Assembly: GCF_033558715.1 (NCBI RefSeq) | Contig: NZ_CP114606.1 | Coordinates: 868,001 to 932,000 of the forward strand | Source of the DNA: Acinetobacter sp. YWS30-1 | GTDB taxonomy: Bacteria; Pseudomonadota; Gammaproteobacteria; Pseudomonadales; Moraxellaceae | Direction: 5' to 3' | DNA length: 64,000 nucleotides | Part shown: positions 18,320 through 26,926 of the stretch, piece by piece | How the letters are laid out: the number at the start of each line of letters is the position of its first letter | How positions within the stretch are numbered: position 1 is the stretch's first letter | Program-made: the position numbers and the translations under genes | The notes under the pieces: generated by a model | Database searches by the model: none | Seen by the model: the letters and a program-made list of their open reading frames with translations, nothing else | Told to the model about the DNA's origin: nothing

Positions 18320-21214
18320 TTAAAGCGCTGCAATTTGCTCCATATTCGCTTTGATTTTCGCTAACTGGTCAGCAAACTCAGCCAGTTTTGCACGTTCACC
18401 TTCAACTACAGCAGCAGGTGCTTTTGCCACGAAACCTTCATTCGAAAGTTTGTTAGCAATCTGGTCATGCTGTTTTTGAACTTTGTCTAAGTCTTTTTGC
18501 AGACGGCCCAATTCCGCTTTAGGGTCAATGAGGCCCTTCATTGGAACGAATACAGACACGTGACCAACCACAGAAGAAGAAGACAATGGAGGTTGCTCGC
18601 CATCCGCCAAGAAGGTAATGCTTTCAACTTTCGCCAATGCTTTGAACAGTGCTTCAATACGTGTGATCTGTGCTTTTTCAGCTTCAGTGGTGTTCTGAAG
18701 AAGAACTGGTAACAGACGCGCATTACCTAAGCCCATTTCACCACGGATGTTACGTACAGCACCGATCAAACCTTGCAGCCATTGCATATCTGCTTCAGCT
18801 TGTTCGTTAATCTTCGCTTCATCTGCAACAGGGTATTGAGCCAGCATGATAGTTTCGCCAGAGATTCCCAGTTTAGGTGCAAGCGTTTGCCAGATTTCTT
18901 CAGTCAGGTAAGGCATGATTGGGTGAGCAAGACGTAAAGACGCTTCCATCACAGCCAATAACACACGACGAACTTCAGCTTTACGCTCTTCAGATACGTT
19001 TTCATCGTTTAGAACCGGTTTAGTCAGCTCGACATACCAGTCACAGTATTCATTCCAGATGAACTCGTAGATCGCTTGTGCAGCCAAGTCCAGACGGTAA
19101 GTCGCAAATGCTTGCTGAACTGCTTGTTCCGCTTTTTGCAGACGGCTCACGATCCATTGTTCAGGCAATTCCCAAAGATCAGGACGTGCAGTTTGACCAA
19201 CCGTTTGACCTTCAACATTCATCATCACGAAACGGGTACCGTTCCAGATTTTGTTGGCGAAGTTACGGTAACCTTCAACACGTTTCATGTCGAACTTGAT
19301 GTCACGACCAGTGTTGGCAAGCGCACAGAATGTGAAACGAACTGCGTCGGTACCGTAAGCCTGAATACCTTCAGGGAATTCTTTACGGGTTGATTTTTCA
19401 ATCTTCGCTGCCTGTTTAGGGTTCATCAGACCGAAAGTACGTTTTTGTACCAAGGTTTCCAGATCAACACCATCAATCAGGTCTAATGGATCAAGTACGT
19501 TACCCTTAGATTTAGACATTTTCTGACCTTCACCATCACGTACCAGACCGTGTACATACACAGTTTTGAATGGTACTTGTGGTGTGCCATCTTCATTTTT
19601 CATGAAGTGCATGGTCATCATGATCATCCGGGCAACCCAGAAGAAAATGATGTCGAAACCAGTGACAAGAACATCAGTCGGGTGGAAAGTATTCAAGAAA
19701 TAGTTTTCTTTATCTTTCGCTTCGTCGCCAGTCCAGCCTAAAGTTGAGAATGTCCACAAACCAGAAGAGAACCAGGTATCCAGTACATCTTCGTCCTGTT
19801 TCAATTCAACTTCAGGTGCAATACCGTGTTTCGCACGAACTTCTTCTTCGTTACGACCGACAAATACATTGCCTTCAGCATCGTACCAGGCCGGAATACG
19901 GTGACCCCACCATAATTGACGTGAAATACACCAGTCTTGAATGTTATTCATCCATGACATGTACATGTTGCTGTACTGCTCAGGAACGAACTTGATACGG
20001 CCATCTTTAACCGCTTCAATTGCAGGTTCAGCCAGTGGCGCAATTTTTACATACCATTGGTCTGTCAGTAATGGCTCAACGATCACACCTGAGCGGTCAC
20101 CGCGAGGTGGTTTTAGTGTGTAAGGTTGGATTTGGTCTAACCAGCCTTCAGCTTCTGCTTGCTCAACCAGTTTTTTACGTGCTTCAAAACGCTCTAAACC
20201 AATGTAGTCTGCAGGCGCAGGGATGGTTTTAGAAATCTGTTCGCCGGCTTTCGCAATGTACTCAAACTCAGCAAGAACTTCAGCATTTTTGTTGAAGATG
20301 TTGATTAGTGCCAGACCACAGCGTTTACCCACTTCATAGTCATTGAAGTCGTGCGCAGGCGTAATTTTCACACAGCCTGTACCGAATTCTTTTTCTACAT
20401 ATTCGTCAGCAACAATGGCAACGGTACGGCCAGTAATAGGCAAAACGATATTTTTACCGACAAGATGTGCATAACGCTCATCTTCAGGGTTGACCGCAAC
20501 CGCAGTATCACCGAGTAATGTTTCTGGACGAGTGGTTGCAACGACAATATGGTCTTTGCCATCTTGAGTGCGAAGCGATTTATCTTCAAAGAAATATTTG
20601 AAGTGCCACAATGAGCTTTGTTCTTCTTTATCAGATTCTACTTCAAGGTCAGACAGGGCGGTTTGCAGTTTAGGGTCCCAGTTCACCAGACGTTTGCCGC
20701 GGTAAATCAGGCCTTCTTCATGCAGTTTCACGAATACTTCTTTAACCGCGTTGGATAAACCTTCATCCATGGTGAAGCGTTCACGTGACCAGTCTACTGA
20801 AGAACCCAAACGACGGATTTGACGGGTAATGTTACCGCCAGACTGTTCTTTCCATTCCCAGACTTTTTCGATGAACTTTTCACGGCCCAGATCATGACGA
20901 CTTACGCCTTGAGCACCTAACTGACGCTCAACAACCATCTGAGTTGCGATCCCCGCATGGTCAGTACCTGGCTGCCATAAGGTATTTTTGCCTGACATAC
21001 GGTTATAACGAGTCAAGGCATCCATGATGGCATTGTTAAAACCATGACCCATGTGCAAGCTACCAGTGACGTTTGGCGGCGGAATCATGATACAGAATGA
21101 TTCACCTTTTTGAGACGGCTTGAAGTAACCGCGCTCTTCCCAGGTTTGGTACCATTTTTTCTCGATCTCGGTCGGATCGTAGGTCGTAGCAATATTTTGC
21201 GCTGAATCAGTCAT
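18320..21214 (-). CDS. valS: Valyl-tRNA synthetase
   Basis: This class I synthetase charges tRNA-Val. Signature HIGH appears as HMGH in [17 protein letters not shown] (about residues 47-63) and KMSKS as KMSKSKGN (near 565). The editing domain lies between them ([10 protein letters not shown], near 228), and a C-terminal coiled-coil arm (about 895-964) completes the usual ValRS architecture. The length of 964 residues is normal. It is transcribed alone or with the downstream pair of genes. Confidence 0.97.
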   Translation of the reverse strand: MTDSAQNIATTYDPTEIEKKWYQTWEERGYFKPSQKGESFCIMIPPPNVTGSLHMGHGFNNAIMDALTRYNRMSGKNTLWQPGTDHAGIATQMVVERQLGAQGVSRHDLGREKFIEKVWEWKEQSGGNITRQIRRLGSSVDWSRERFTMDEGLSNAVKEVFVKLHEEGLIYRGKRLVNWDPKLQTALSDLEVESDKEEQSSLWHFKYFFEDKSLRTQDGKDHIVVATTRPETLLGDTAVAVNPEDERYAHLVGKNIVLPITGRTVAIVADEYVEKEFGTGCVKITPAHDFNDYEVGKRCGLALINIFNKNAEVLAEFEYIAKAGEQISKTIPAPADYIGLERFEARKKLVEQAEAEGWLDQIQPYTLKPPRGDRSGVIVEPLLTDQWYVKIAPLAEPAIEAVKDGRIKFVPEQYSNMYMSWMNNIQDWCISRQLWWGHRIPAWYDAEGNVFVGRNEEEVRAKHGIAPEVELKQDEDVLDTWFSSGLWTFSTLGWTGDEAKDKENYFLNTFHPTDVLVTGFDIIFFWVARMIMMTMHFMKNEDGTPQVPFKTVYVHGLVRDGEGQKMSKSKGNVLDPLDLIDGVDLETLVQKRTFGLMNPKQAAKIEKSTRKEFPEGIQAYGTDAVRFTFCALANTGRDIKFDMKRVEGYRNFANKIWNGTRFVMMNVEGQTVGQTARPDLWELPEQWIVSRLQKAEQAVQQAFATYRLDLAAQAIYEFIWNEYCDWYVELTKPVLNDENVSEERKAEVRRVLLAVMEASLRLAHPIMPYLTEEIWQTLAPKLGISGETIMLAQYPVADEAKINEQAEADMQWLQGLIGAVRNIRGEMGLGNARLLPVLLQNTTEAEKAQITRIEALFKALAKVESITFLADGEQPPLSSSSVVGHVSVFVPMKGLIDPKAELGRLQKDLDKVQKQHDQIANKLSNEGFVAKAPAAVVEGERAKLAEFADQLAKIKANMEQIAAL

Positions 21215-21389
21215 AGTCTAAACAGATCAAAAGTGGATAAAAAATTGCATCTATTGTAGCAAAAAAATCAAGGCATGCGGCAGCTTAACCAAAAGCAAAC
21301 TTTCGCCAATTGGCAGTTGCCTGAACTCAACGTATGATAGATTGATAAAAACGCGACTCATCGCAGACGATTAAAAAAAGGATAACAAG

Positions 21390-22085
21390 ATGAGCTATAG
21401 CATTTCTCTCAAGATTCACCCCGATACCCATCAACGCTTTAAAGACCTGCATTCCCGATTTAATGCCGGTGAGCAGGAAAGCCTGGCCAAACTGCTCGGT
21501 GAAAATCTGGCCGATATTGCCTGTGAAATTATTGACCAGATTTTTGGTCGTGTGGTGCAGCTCTCTAGCTCCCCAGATCAGGAATCCGAAAAAGTCATTC
21601 AACAGATTTTAGAAACGACTCGCAAATATATGCCATGGTCGGTTTCTTTCTTTGGTAATGATCGGCTGATTCCTATGGTGAACTATCTGTACAAGATGAC
21701 CCATGAAAATGAAGATGGATACTTTGTTCGCTATCCGGTAGAACGCATGCTGATCACGGAACTGCTGGGCTGCGTGGAGCAGATGAAAAGTGGCAATAAC
21801 CAGTATGTCTCACCGGCATTGAAAGCTTTTATTCAGGTGGTGGATCAGGGTGTGACGCATCTGGTGCGTGAACCAAAAAAGATGCTGAAATTTAATGTGG
21901 TGGTGGATAAAACATTGAATGGTGTGATTCACCTGACCACACAACTGGGTTATAAACGTTTTGATAAACTCGGTAGCCTCTATGATGCGGATACCATGAG
22001 TTATTATTTTGAGCAGTTGCTGGCATTTCTGGAAGATGAAATGCCGCCAGGAACACATTCATATAAAGAGGGTGACAGGATTTAA
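21390..22085 (+). CDS. Conserved hypothetical protein, coupled to an SDR
   Basis: I do not recognise this 231-residue soluble protein. It is mainly helical, has no signal peptide or membrane segment, and contains few cysteines. AAGGA lies 6 bases before the ATG. Its stop overlaps the start of the SDR gene (TAATG, one shared base), so translation is probably coupled and the two products may work in the same pathway. No metal or nucleotide motif is visible. Confidence 0.75.
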   Translation: MSYSISLKIHPDTHQRFKDLHSRFNAGEQESLAKLLGENLADIACEIIDQIFGRVVQLSSSPDQESEKVIQQILETTRKYMPWSVSFFGNDRLIPMVNYLYKMTHENEDGYFVRYPVERMLITELLGCVEQMKSGNNQYVSPALKAFIQVVDQGVTHLVREPKKMLKFNVVVDKTLNGVIHLTTQLGYKRFDKLGSLYDADTMSYYFEQLLAFLEDEMPPGTHSYKEGDRI

Positions 22086-22891
22086 TGGCAAAACTAGAAA
22101 ATTTACAGGGAAAAGTAGTCTGGATTACCGGAGCATCTTCAGGAATTGGTAAGGCACTGGCTGAAGAATGTGCTGCCCAAGGTGCACAGATAGTATTGAC
22201 TGCACGACGTTTGGAAGAACTGGAAAAAGTCCGTTCAGGACTGGTGAATCCTGATCAACACATCTCAGTCGTGGCCGATATTACTGATGAAAGTCAGGTA
22301 CGCACGGCTTATGAACAGGTGCTAAGTGAGAAAGGCCGCATTGACTGGCTGATCAATAATGCCGGACTCAGTCAGCGTGCCCTGATTCAGGAAACCACCA
22401 TGCAGACTGAACGCGCCATTATGGAAGTCGATTATTTCTCTCAGGTGTTTTTCACCAAAACAGTTTTACCGACATTTTTAAAACAGAAATCTGGCCGGAT
22501 TGCTTTTATTTCCAGTGTGGCCGGCCTGCTTGGAACTCAATATCGGGCGTCTTATTCAGCAGCCAAAGGCGCGATTCATATGTGGGCGAATAGCCTGCGC
22601 GCTGAAATGGCAGATCAGGGTATTCAGGTATCCGTGATTTTTCCGGGCTTTATTAAAACTAATGTGTCTTTTAATGCCTTAAATGGGGAAGGCAAACCTC
22701 AGGCCAAGCAGGATGAAGCGATTGAAAATGGTCTGGAACCGGCTGATTTTGCCCGTCAGACTGTAGAAGCGTTGAAACGTGGTGAAGAATATATCGTGGT
22801 GGGGGGCTCTAAAGAAAAACTGGGTGTTCTAGTGTCACGTCTATCGCCAAAAGTATTGTATAAGATGATTCGCAAAACTAAGGTGAAATAA
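22085..22891 (+). CDS. Short-chain dehydrogenase/reductase
   Basis: The NAD(P)-binding motif TGASSGIG (15-22) and catalytic YxxxK (YSAAK, about residue 158) with the preceding serine in FISSVAG define a classical SDR. NNAG appears near residue 92. TARR after the second beta strand suggests NADPH preference. Substrate is unknown; overall it resembles the DHRS7/YqjQ-like group. It is translationally coupled to the hypothetical protein upstream. Confidence 0.88.
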   Translation: MAKLENLQGKVVWITGASSGIGKALAEECAAQGAQIVLTARRLEELEKVRSGLVNPDQHISVVADITDESQVRTAYEQVLSEKGRIDWLINNAGLSQRALIQETTMQTERAIMEVDYFSQVFFTKTVLPTFLKQKSGRIAFISSVAGLLGTQYRASYSAAKGAIHMWANSLRAEMADQGIQVSVIFPGFIKTNVSFNALNGEGKPQAKQDEAIENGLEPADFARQTVEALKRGEEYIVVGGSKEKLGVLVSRLSPKVLYKMIRKTKVK

Positions 22892-23157
22892 TCTGTTTGC
22901 AAGATCAAGCTGGTTGTCATCGGTTACAGGTTTATTGCTCGATAGAAATAGACCTGTAATCTGAAAATAGTATGCTCATCTTTATAATTTATCTATTTTA
23001 AGCTTCCTGATCTTGTCCAATGAATTCATTTATTTCCTCTATCTCTTTTGTCCATATCCCATTTTCACAACATAAAACTGCATAAAAGTAGCAAAACCGT
23101 CTTCAGTATTCAGTTTTAATAAAAATGATATAAAAGATTGAGATGGGAGCATTTGCC

Positions 23158-24432
23158 ATGAAAACGCCGGTACCGGATTACTTGAATCATGTGCTTTCTG
23201 CTTGCCATGATAATAAAAAAGGCGCGCTGGCAGATTACATTCCTGAACTTGCTGCGGTTGATCCTGACAAGCTCGGACTTGCACTATCGACAGTAGATGG
23301 AACCATCTATTCTGCCGGGGATGATGACGTTGAATTTACCATGCAGTCTCTTTCCAAGCCTTTTGCCTATGCGCTAGCAATCAAGGAACTAGGGCTAAAA
23401 CAGGTACTGGAAAAAGTGGGTGTAGAACCTTCGGGAGAGGCCTTTAACCAGATTTCGTTGGAAAAAGAACGCAATATTCCAAAAAACCCGATGATTAATT
23501 CTGGTGCGATTACCACGCATTCTCTGATTCCTGCCAAGAAAACAGTATCACGTGCTGAACAGTTACGCCGTTTTTTAAGTGGACTGGCTGGACGTGAATT
23601 GTCCTTTGATGAGCAGGTGTATAACTCTGAGATTAAAACGGCTTTTCGGAATATGTCGATTGGCTACATGTTACGTACTGTTGGGGTGCTGGACGAAGAT
23701 CCTAAAGAAATCGTGCATGGCTATATCAAGCAGTGTGCGATTAAGGTCACCGTCAAAGATCTAGCCGTGATCACCAGTATATTGGCCAATGGTGGTGTGC
23801 ATCCCAAGACGGGTAAGCGCATGCTGGATCGGGCCTTAGTCCGGCAATTACTCAGTGTGATGCTAACCTGCGGTATGTACGATGCTGCAGGTGACTGGCT
23901 GACCACAGTCGGTATTCCGGCCAAGAGTGGTGTGGCAGGTGGCATTATTGGAGTACTGCCAGGGCAAGTGGGGATTGCGGTCTTTTCACCGAAAATCGAT
24001 GAGCATGGTAATAGTGTACGTGGGGTCAGAATCTTTGAAAATCTGTCGCACGATATGGGACTGCATCTCATGGAAGGTACGCCGTCAGCACAGACCATTT
24101 TGCAAAGTCGTTACACAGTGGGGAAAAAGAATAACGTCGTGGTTTATGAACTGCGTGGCGTATTGCAGTTTACCGAGTCTGAAATGCTGCTACGCATTTT
24201 GCAGGATGAACCTGAAGGTAAAAGTACCATTATCCTTGATTTGACTAATCTCACTTTGATGCATGATGTCGGTGCCCGAATGCTGTTTGAAGGTGTAGAT
24301 CGTTTAAAACAGGATGGACATAAAGTACTAGTCGTAGATTCAGAAGGTTTGCTGGATAAGGACCAGTTGAAGGGTAGAAAAAGGGTGGTGGTGACGGAGG
24401 AGTTGGAGACACATTTGCAGAAATATAAATAA
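23158..24432 (+). CDS. glsA: Glutaminase A fused to a STAS domain
   Basis: The N-terminal part (about residues 1-300) is a serine-dependent beta-lactamase-fold glutaminase that converts glutamine to glutamate and ammonia. The catalytic SxxK is SLSK (64-67), and MINSGAI and SGVAGGI are family motifs. Residues about 325-424 form a STAS domain (VVYELRGVLQFTESEMLLRIL), the anti-sigma-antagonist fold used for regulation or nucleotide sensing. The ATG at 23158 has GGGAG 8 bases upstream; an ATG at 23143 in the same frame has none. It is flanked on the right by repeats. Confidence 0.88.
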   Translation: MKTPVPDYLNHVLSACHDNKKGALADYIPELAAVDPDKLGLALSTVDGTIYSAGDDDVEFTMQSLSKPFAYALAIKELGLKQVLEKVGVEPSGEAFNQISLEKERNIPKNPMINSGAITTHSLIPAKKTVSRAEQLRRFLSGLAGRELSFDEQVYNSEIKTAFRNMSIGYMLRTVGVLDEDPKEIVHGYIKQCAIKVTVKDLAVITSILANGGVHPKTGKRMLDRALVRQLLSVMLTCGMYDAAGDWLTTVGIPAKSGVAGGIIGVLPGQVGIAVFSPKIDEHGNSVRGVRIFENLSHDMGLHLMEGTPSAQTILQSRYTVGKKNNVVVYELRGVLQFTESEMLLRILQDEPEGKSTIILDLTNLTLMHDVGARMLFEGVDRLKQDGHKVLVVDSEGLLDKDQLKGRKRVVVTEELETHLQKYK

Positions 24433-24435
24433 AAT

Positions 24436-24535
24436 AATCCCTCCCAACCTCCCTTTAATAAAGGGAGGAGCTGTCACGTAATTTATTTGTTTACCTGGAG
24501 TTCCCCTCTTTGGAAAAGAGGGGTCAGGGGAGATT
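24436..24535. repeat. G/C-run palindromes left of the second DUF559 gene
   Basis: Two palindromes are seen. CCCTCCCAACCTCCCTTT pairs with AAAGGGAGG (24440-24471), and CCCCTCTTT with AAAGAGGGG followed by TCAGGGG (24504-24531). They occupy the space between the glutaminase and the DUF559 remnant and resemble the repeats around the first DUF559 gene. Confidence 0.72.
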
Positions 24536-24553
24536 CTAAAAAAGAGAATAAAA

Positions 24554-24939
24554 ATGAAACCCTATCATAAAAATTTAAAACAAGTTTCACGCAATCTACG
24601 AAACAACATGACTGAAGCTGAAAAGCTGCTCTGGTCTAGATTACGTGGAAAACAATTATTAGGTTTGCAGTTCTACCGACAGAAACCGATTTTAAATTAC
24701 ATCGTGGATTTTTATTGTCCATCAGCAAATCTAGTGATCGAGTGTGATGGTAGTCAGCATTTTACTGAGGAGAATTTAGAAGCAGATCGAATAAGAGATG
24801 AAGCTTTGGCTCACTTGGGATTGAAGTATTAAGATTTGATAATAGAGAGGTGATAGGGAAGATTGATGGTATGGTGGAAATGATTTATCAGTATTGTTTG
24901 AATGATTCCTTAAGAGAATCCCCCTTTATAAAAGGGTGA
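24554..24939 (+). pseudogene. DUF559 endonuclease-like gene, frameshifted
   Basis: The first 92 codons encode a DUF559 protein with the same motifs as the copy at 15929: TEAEKLLW, YIVDFYC and VIECDGSQH. At 24827-24834 the frame ends in TAA (KY-stop), but the next frame continues with LRFDNREVIGKIDGMVEMIYQYC, the expected family C-terminus, to a TGA at 24937. One missing base near 24829 explains this. The active-site half is intact, but the C-terminal strand and helix are lost from the main frame. The restored frame runs into the right-hand repeat. Confidence 0.85.
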
Positions 24940-24965
24940 GAAGCACCGCTTCGCAAGGGAGGGAT
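24917..24965. repeat. Palindromic repeat right of the DUF559 remnant
   Basis: CCCCCTTT pairs with AAAGGG; then comes GAGAAGCACCGCTTCGCAAG with an internal GAAGC/GCTTC hairpin, then GGAGGG. The core is shared with the sequences at 36301-36323 and 36427-36449. Confidence 0.72.
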
Positions 24966-24971
24966 TTTTAA

Positions 24972-26720
24972 TTATTTAATATGCTCAGCAATATCAGTAA
25001 AGATCACACCTAAACCATGCGCGCCAGCATCCGGATAACCCAGACTACGATCACCCACAGTCCCGGCACGGCCCATACGTGCCACGATATCTTTAGTTGA
25101 TTCCGCACCTTGAACTGCCGCTTGAGCACCTAAAATAAAGTTCTCTTTAAAAGTCTTGTCAGTATTGACCGACCAAGAATCTGCACATGGCACCAGAGCA
25201 TCAATTAAGGTTTTATCACCCACAACTGCACCTCGACCAAATGAACGTTCGCCTGTGACTTGAATGCCTTTTACCGCTGCTTGTAACATCTCGGCAAAAT
25301 CAGCCACAGTTAAAGTGGTTTTGCTTTTAATGGCTTTACTGGCTGCACGGAATGCTGAACCCCAGATTGGACCTGATGCACCGCCACAATGTTCCATGAT
25401 GATCATAGAGCAGTTCAGCAGGAAATCATCCATCTGTTCAGCTTGAACCAGTTCATGCCATTGACGTTTTAGCTGTTTAAAGCCTTTAGATACGCTCATA
25501 CCGAAGTCGCCATCACCTGCATGAGCATCCAGTTCACAGAAAGGCACTTCATTTTTAATAATGCAGGCACTCATCACATCGACCACATAGCGCATGTTTT
25601 CAATAGTGAATTGTTCATTGGCAATCACAGCATGTTCAGGATGCGTTTCAACATCTGTATTTATTGTGCGTACAGCAGCTTCGTCTTTGGCTGCAAACTC
25701 AAATGGCAGTGCAGTTGAACCATCCATTTTAAATGCAGGAGTATTGGCTTCTGCATCCAAATAAGTTTTCAATTCATCATCCACCGCCAACAAGGAAACA
25801 GATGCACCTGCCATGTCGATACTGGTCATATAGTTGCCGACAAAAGTACGATAAATCTTGATGCCTTTGCGCGCCAAATGTTCGCACACATCATTATTAA
25901 AGACATACAGCTCTTGCATTGGTGTTGAACCAAATCCATTCACTAGAACAGCAACTTCTTGCGTGTCAGGACGATCGAGGAACAGGTCATCGATAATACG
26001 TTGTGCCAGTTCTTTAGACGGCAGAATCTTTTCACGACGAATGCCCGGTTCACCGTGGATGCCTACGCCGTATTCCATTTCATCATCAGCTAAAGTGAAG
26101 GTTGGGGTGCCTTTGGCTGGAACGGTACAAGAGGTATAGGCAAAACCAAGGCTAATCACATTGTCCGCAGCTTTTTGTGCAAGTTCTTTCACACGTGCAA
26201 GTTCATAACCTTTTGATGCGGCAGCACCGGCAATTTTATGCACGAAGATTGTACCGGCAACGCCACGACGGCCAACTGTATATAGACTGTCTTTTACTGC
26301 GATGTCATCCGCTACTTTCACGTAATCAACTTTGATGCCATCTTCAGTGGCTAAGGCTGCGCCATTCTGGAAATTCATCATATCGCCAGAATAGTTTTTA
26401 ATAATCATTAGGACGCCTTTGTCAGTCGCGACTTGCTGCAAGGCTTTATAGACCTGAATTTGTGAAGGAGAGGCGAACACGTCACCACATACGGCAGCAT
26501 CAAGCATGCCTAGACCGACAAAACCGGCATGGGCAGGTTCATGACCGCTACCACCCCCACTGATCAGGGCGACATTTTGGTGTTTTTCTTTTCTAGAAAT
26601 GATTTTATAAGATTCATTAAATGCCAGTTCTGGATGTGCCAGGACAAAGCCTTTGCACATTTCGACAACGATGTTTTCAGCACCGTTCATGAGTTTTTTC
26701 ATTGGAACACCAATAGTCAT
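24972..26720 (-). CDS. dhaK: Dihydroxyacetone kinase, fused DhaK-DhaL (ATP-dependent type)
   Basis: This single-chain kinase phosphorylates dihydroxyacetone (and often glyceraldehyde) with ATP. The DhaK domain (about 1-330) contains GGGSGHEPAHAG (55-66) and His222 in GIHGEPGIRR, the residue that binds the substrate covalently as a hemiaminal. The DhaL domain (about 380-582) shows the Mg2+-ATP motif DAHAGDGDFG (near 400-409) and GASGPIWG. The length of 582 residues fits the Citrobacter/eukaryote-type enzyme. No glycerol dehydrogenase or regulator is adjacent. The ribosome site is weak, and the ATG at residue 7 is an alternative start. Confidence 0.93.
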   Translation of the reverse strand: MTIGVPMKKLMNGAENIVVEMCKGFVLAHPELAFNESYKIISRKEKHQNVALISGGGSGHEPAHAGFVGLGMLDAAVCGDVFASPSQIQVYKALQQVATDKGVLMIIKNYSGDMMNFQNGAALATEDGIKVDYVKVADDIAVKDSLYTVGRRGVAGTIFVHKIAGAAASKGYELARVKELAQKAADNVISLGFAYTSCTVPAKGTPTFTLADDEMEYGVGIHGEPGIRREKILPSKELAQRIIDDLFLDRPDTQEVAVLVNGFGSTPMQELYVFNNDVCEHLARKGIKIYRTFVGNYMTSIDMAGASVSLLAVDDELKTYLDAEANTPAFKMDGSTALPFEFAAKDEAAVRTINTDVETHPEHAVIANEQFTIENMRYVVDVMSACIIKNEVPFCELDAHAGDGDFGMSVSKGFKQLKRQWHELVQAEQMDDFLLNCSMIIMEHCGGASGPIWGSAFRAASKAIKSKTTLTVADFAEMLQAAVKGIQVTGERSFGRGAVVGDKTLIDALVPCADSWSVNTDKTFKENFILGAQAAVQGAESTKDIVARMGRAGTVGDRSLGYPDAGAHGLGVIFTDIAEHIK

Positions 26721-26877
26721 TGATTTGGGAGACTAATAAGTGCTTATTATTAATGAAATTATTAGATAAAGAAAACCTAAAATAAAAAAAGGTTAAAAAG
26801 ATAAATATAATTATATTAAGGAATTATGAATTTACTTAAGTTATTTTATGTAATTGTTTTAAATTATTAATGAAATT

Positions 26878-26914
26878 TAAGATGCTTCAAATATTGAAGC
26901 ATCTTAAATTTTTA
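26878..26914 (-). terminator. Terminator of the TIR-STAND remnant
   Basis: An 18-bp near-perfect inverted repeat (AAATTTAAGATGCTTCAA and its complement around ATA) lies 12 bases beyond the stop of the TIR-STAND gene. A/T runs at both edges allow termination in either direction. Confidence 0.8.
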
Positions 26915-26926
26915 GCACAATATGTA

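Noticed and set aside
26878..26914. Long palindrome as a protein-binding operator
   Set aside because: Its location just past a stop codon and its A/T-run edges fit an intrinsic terminator better.
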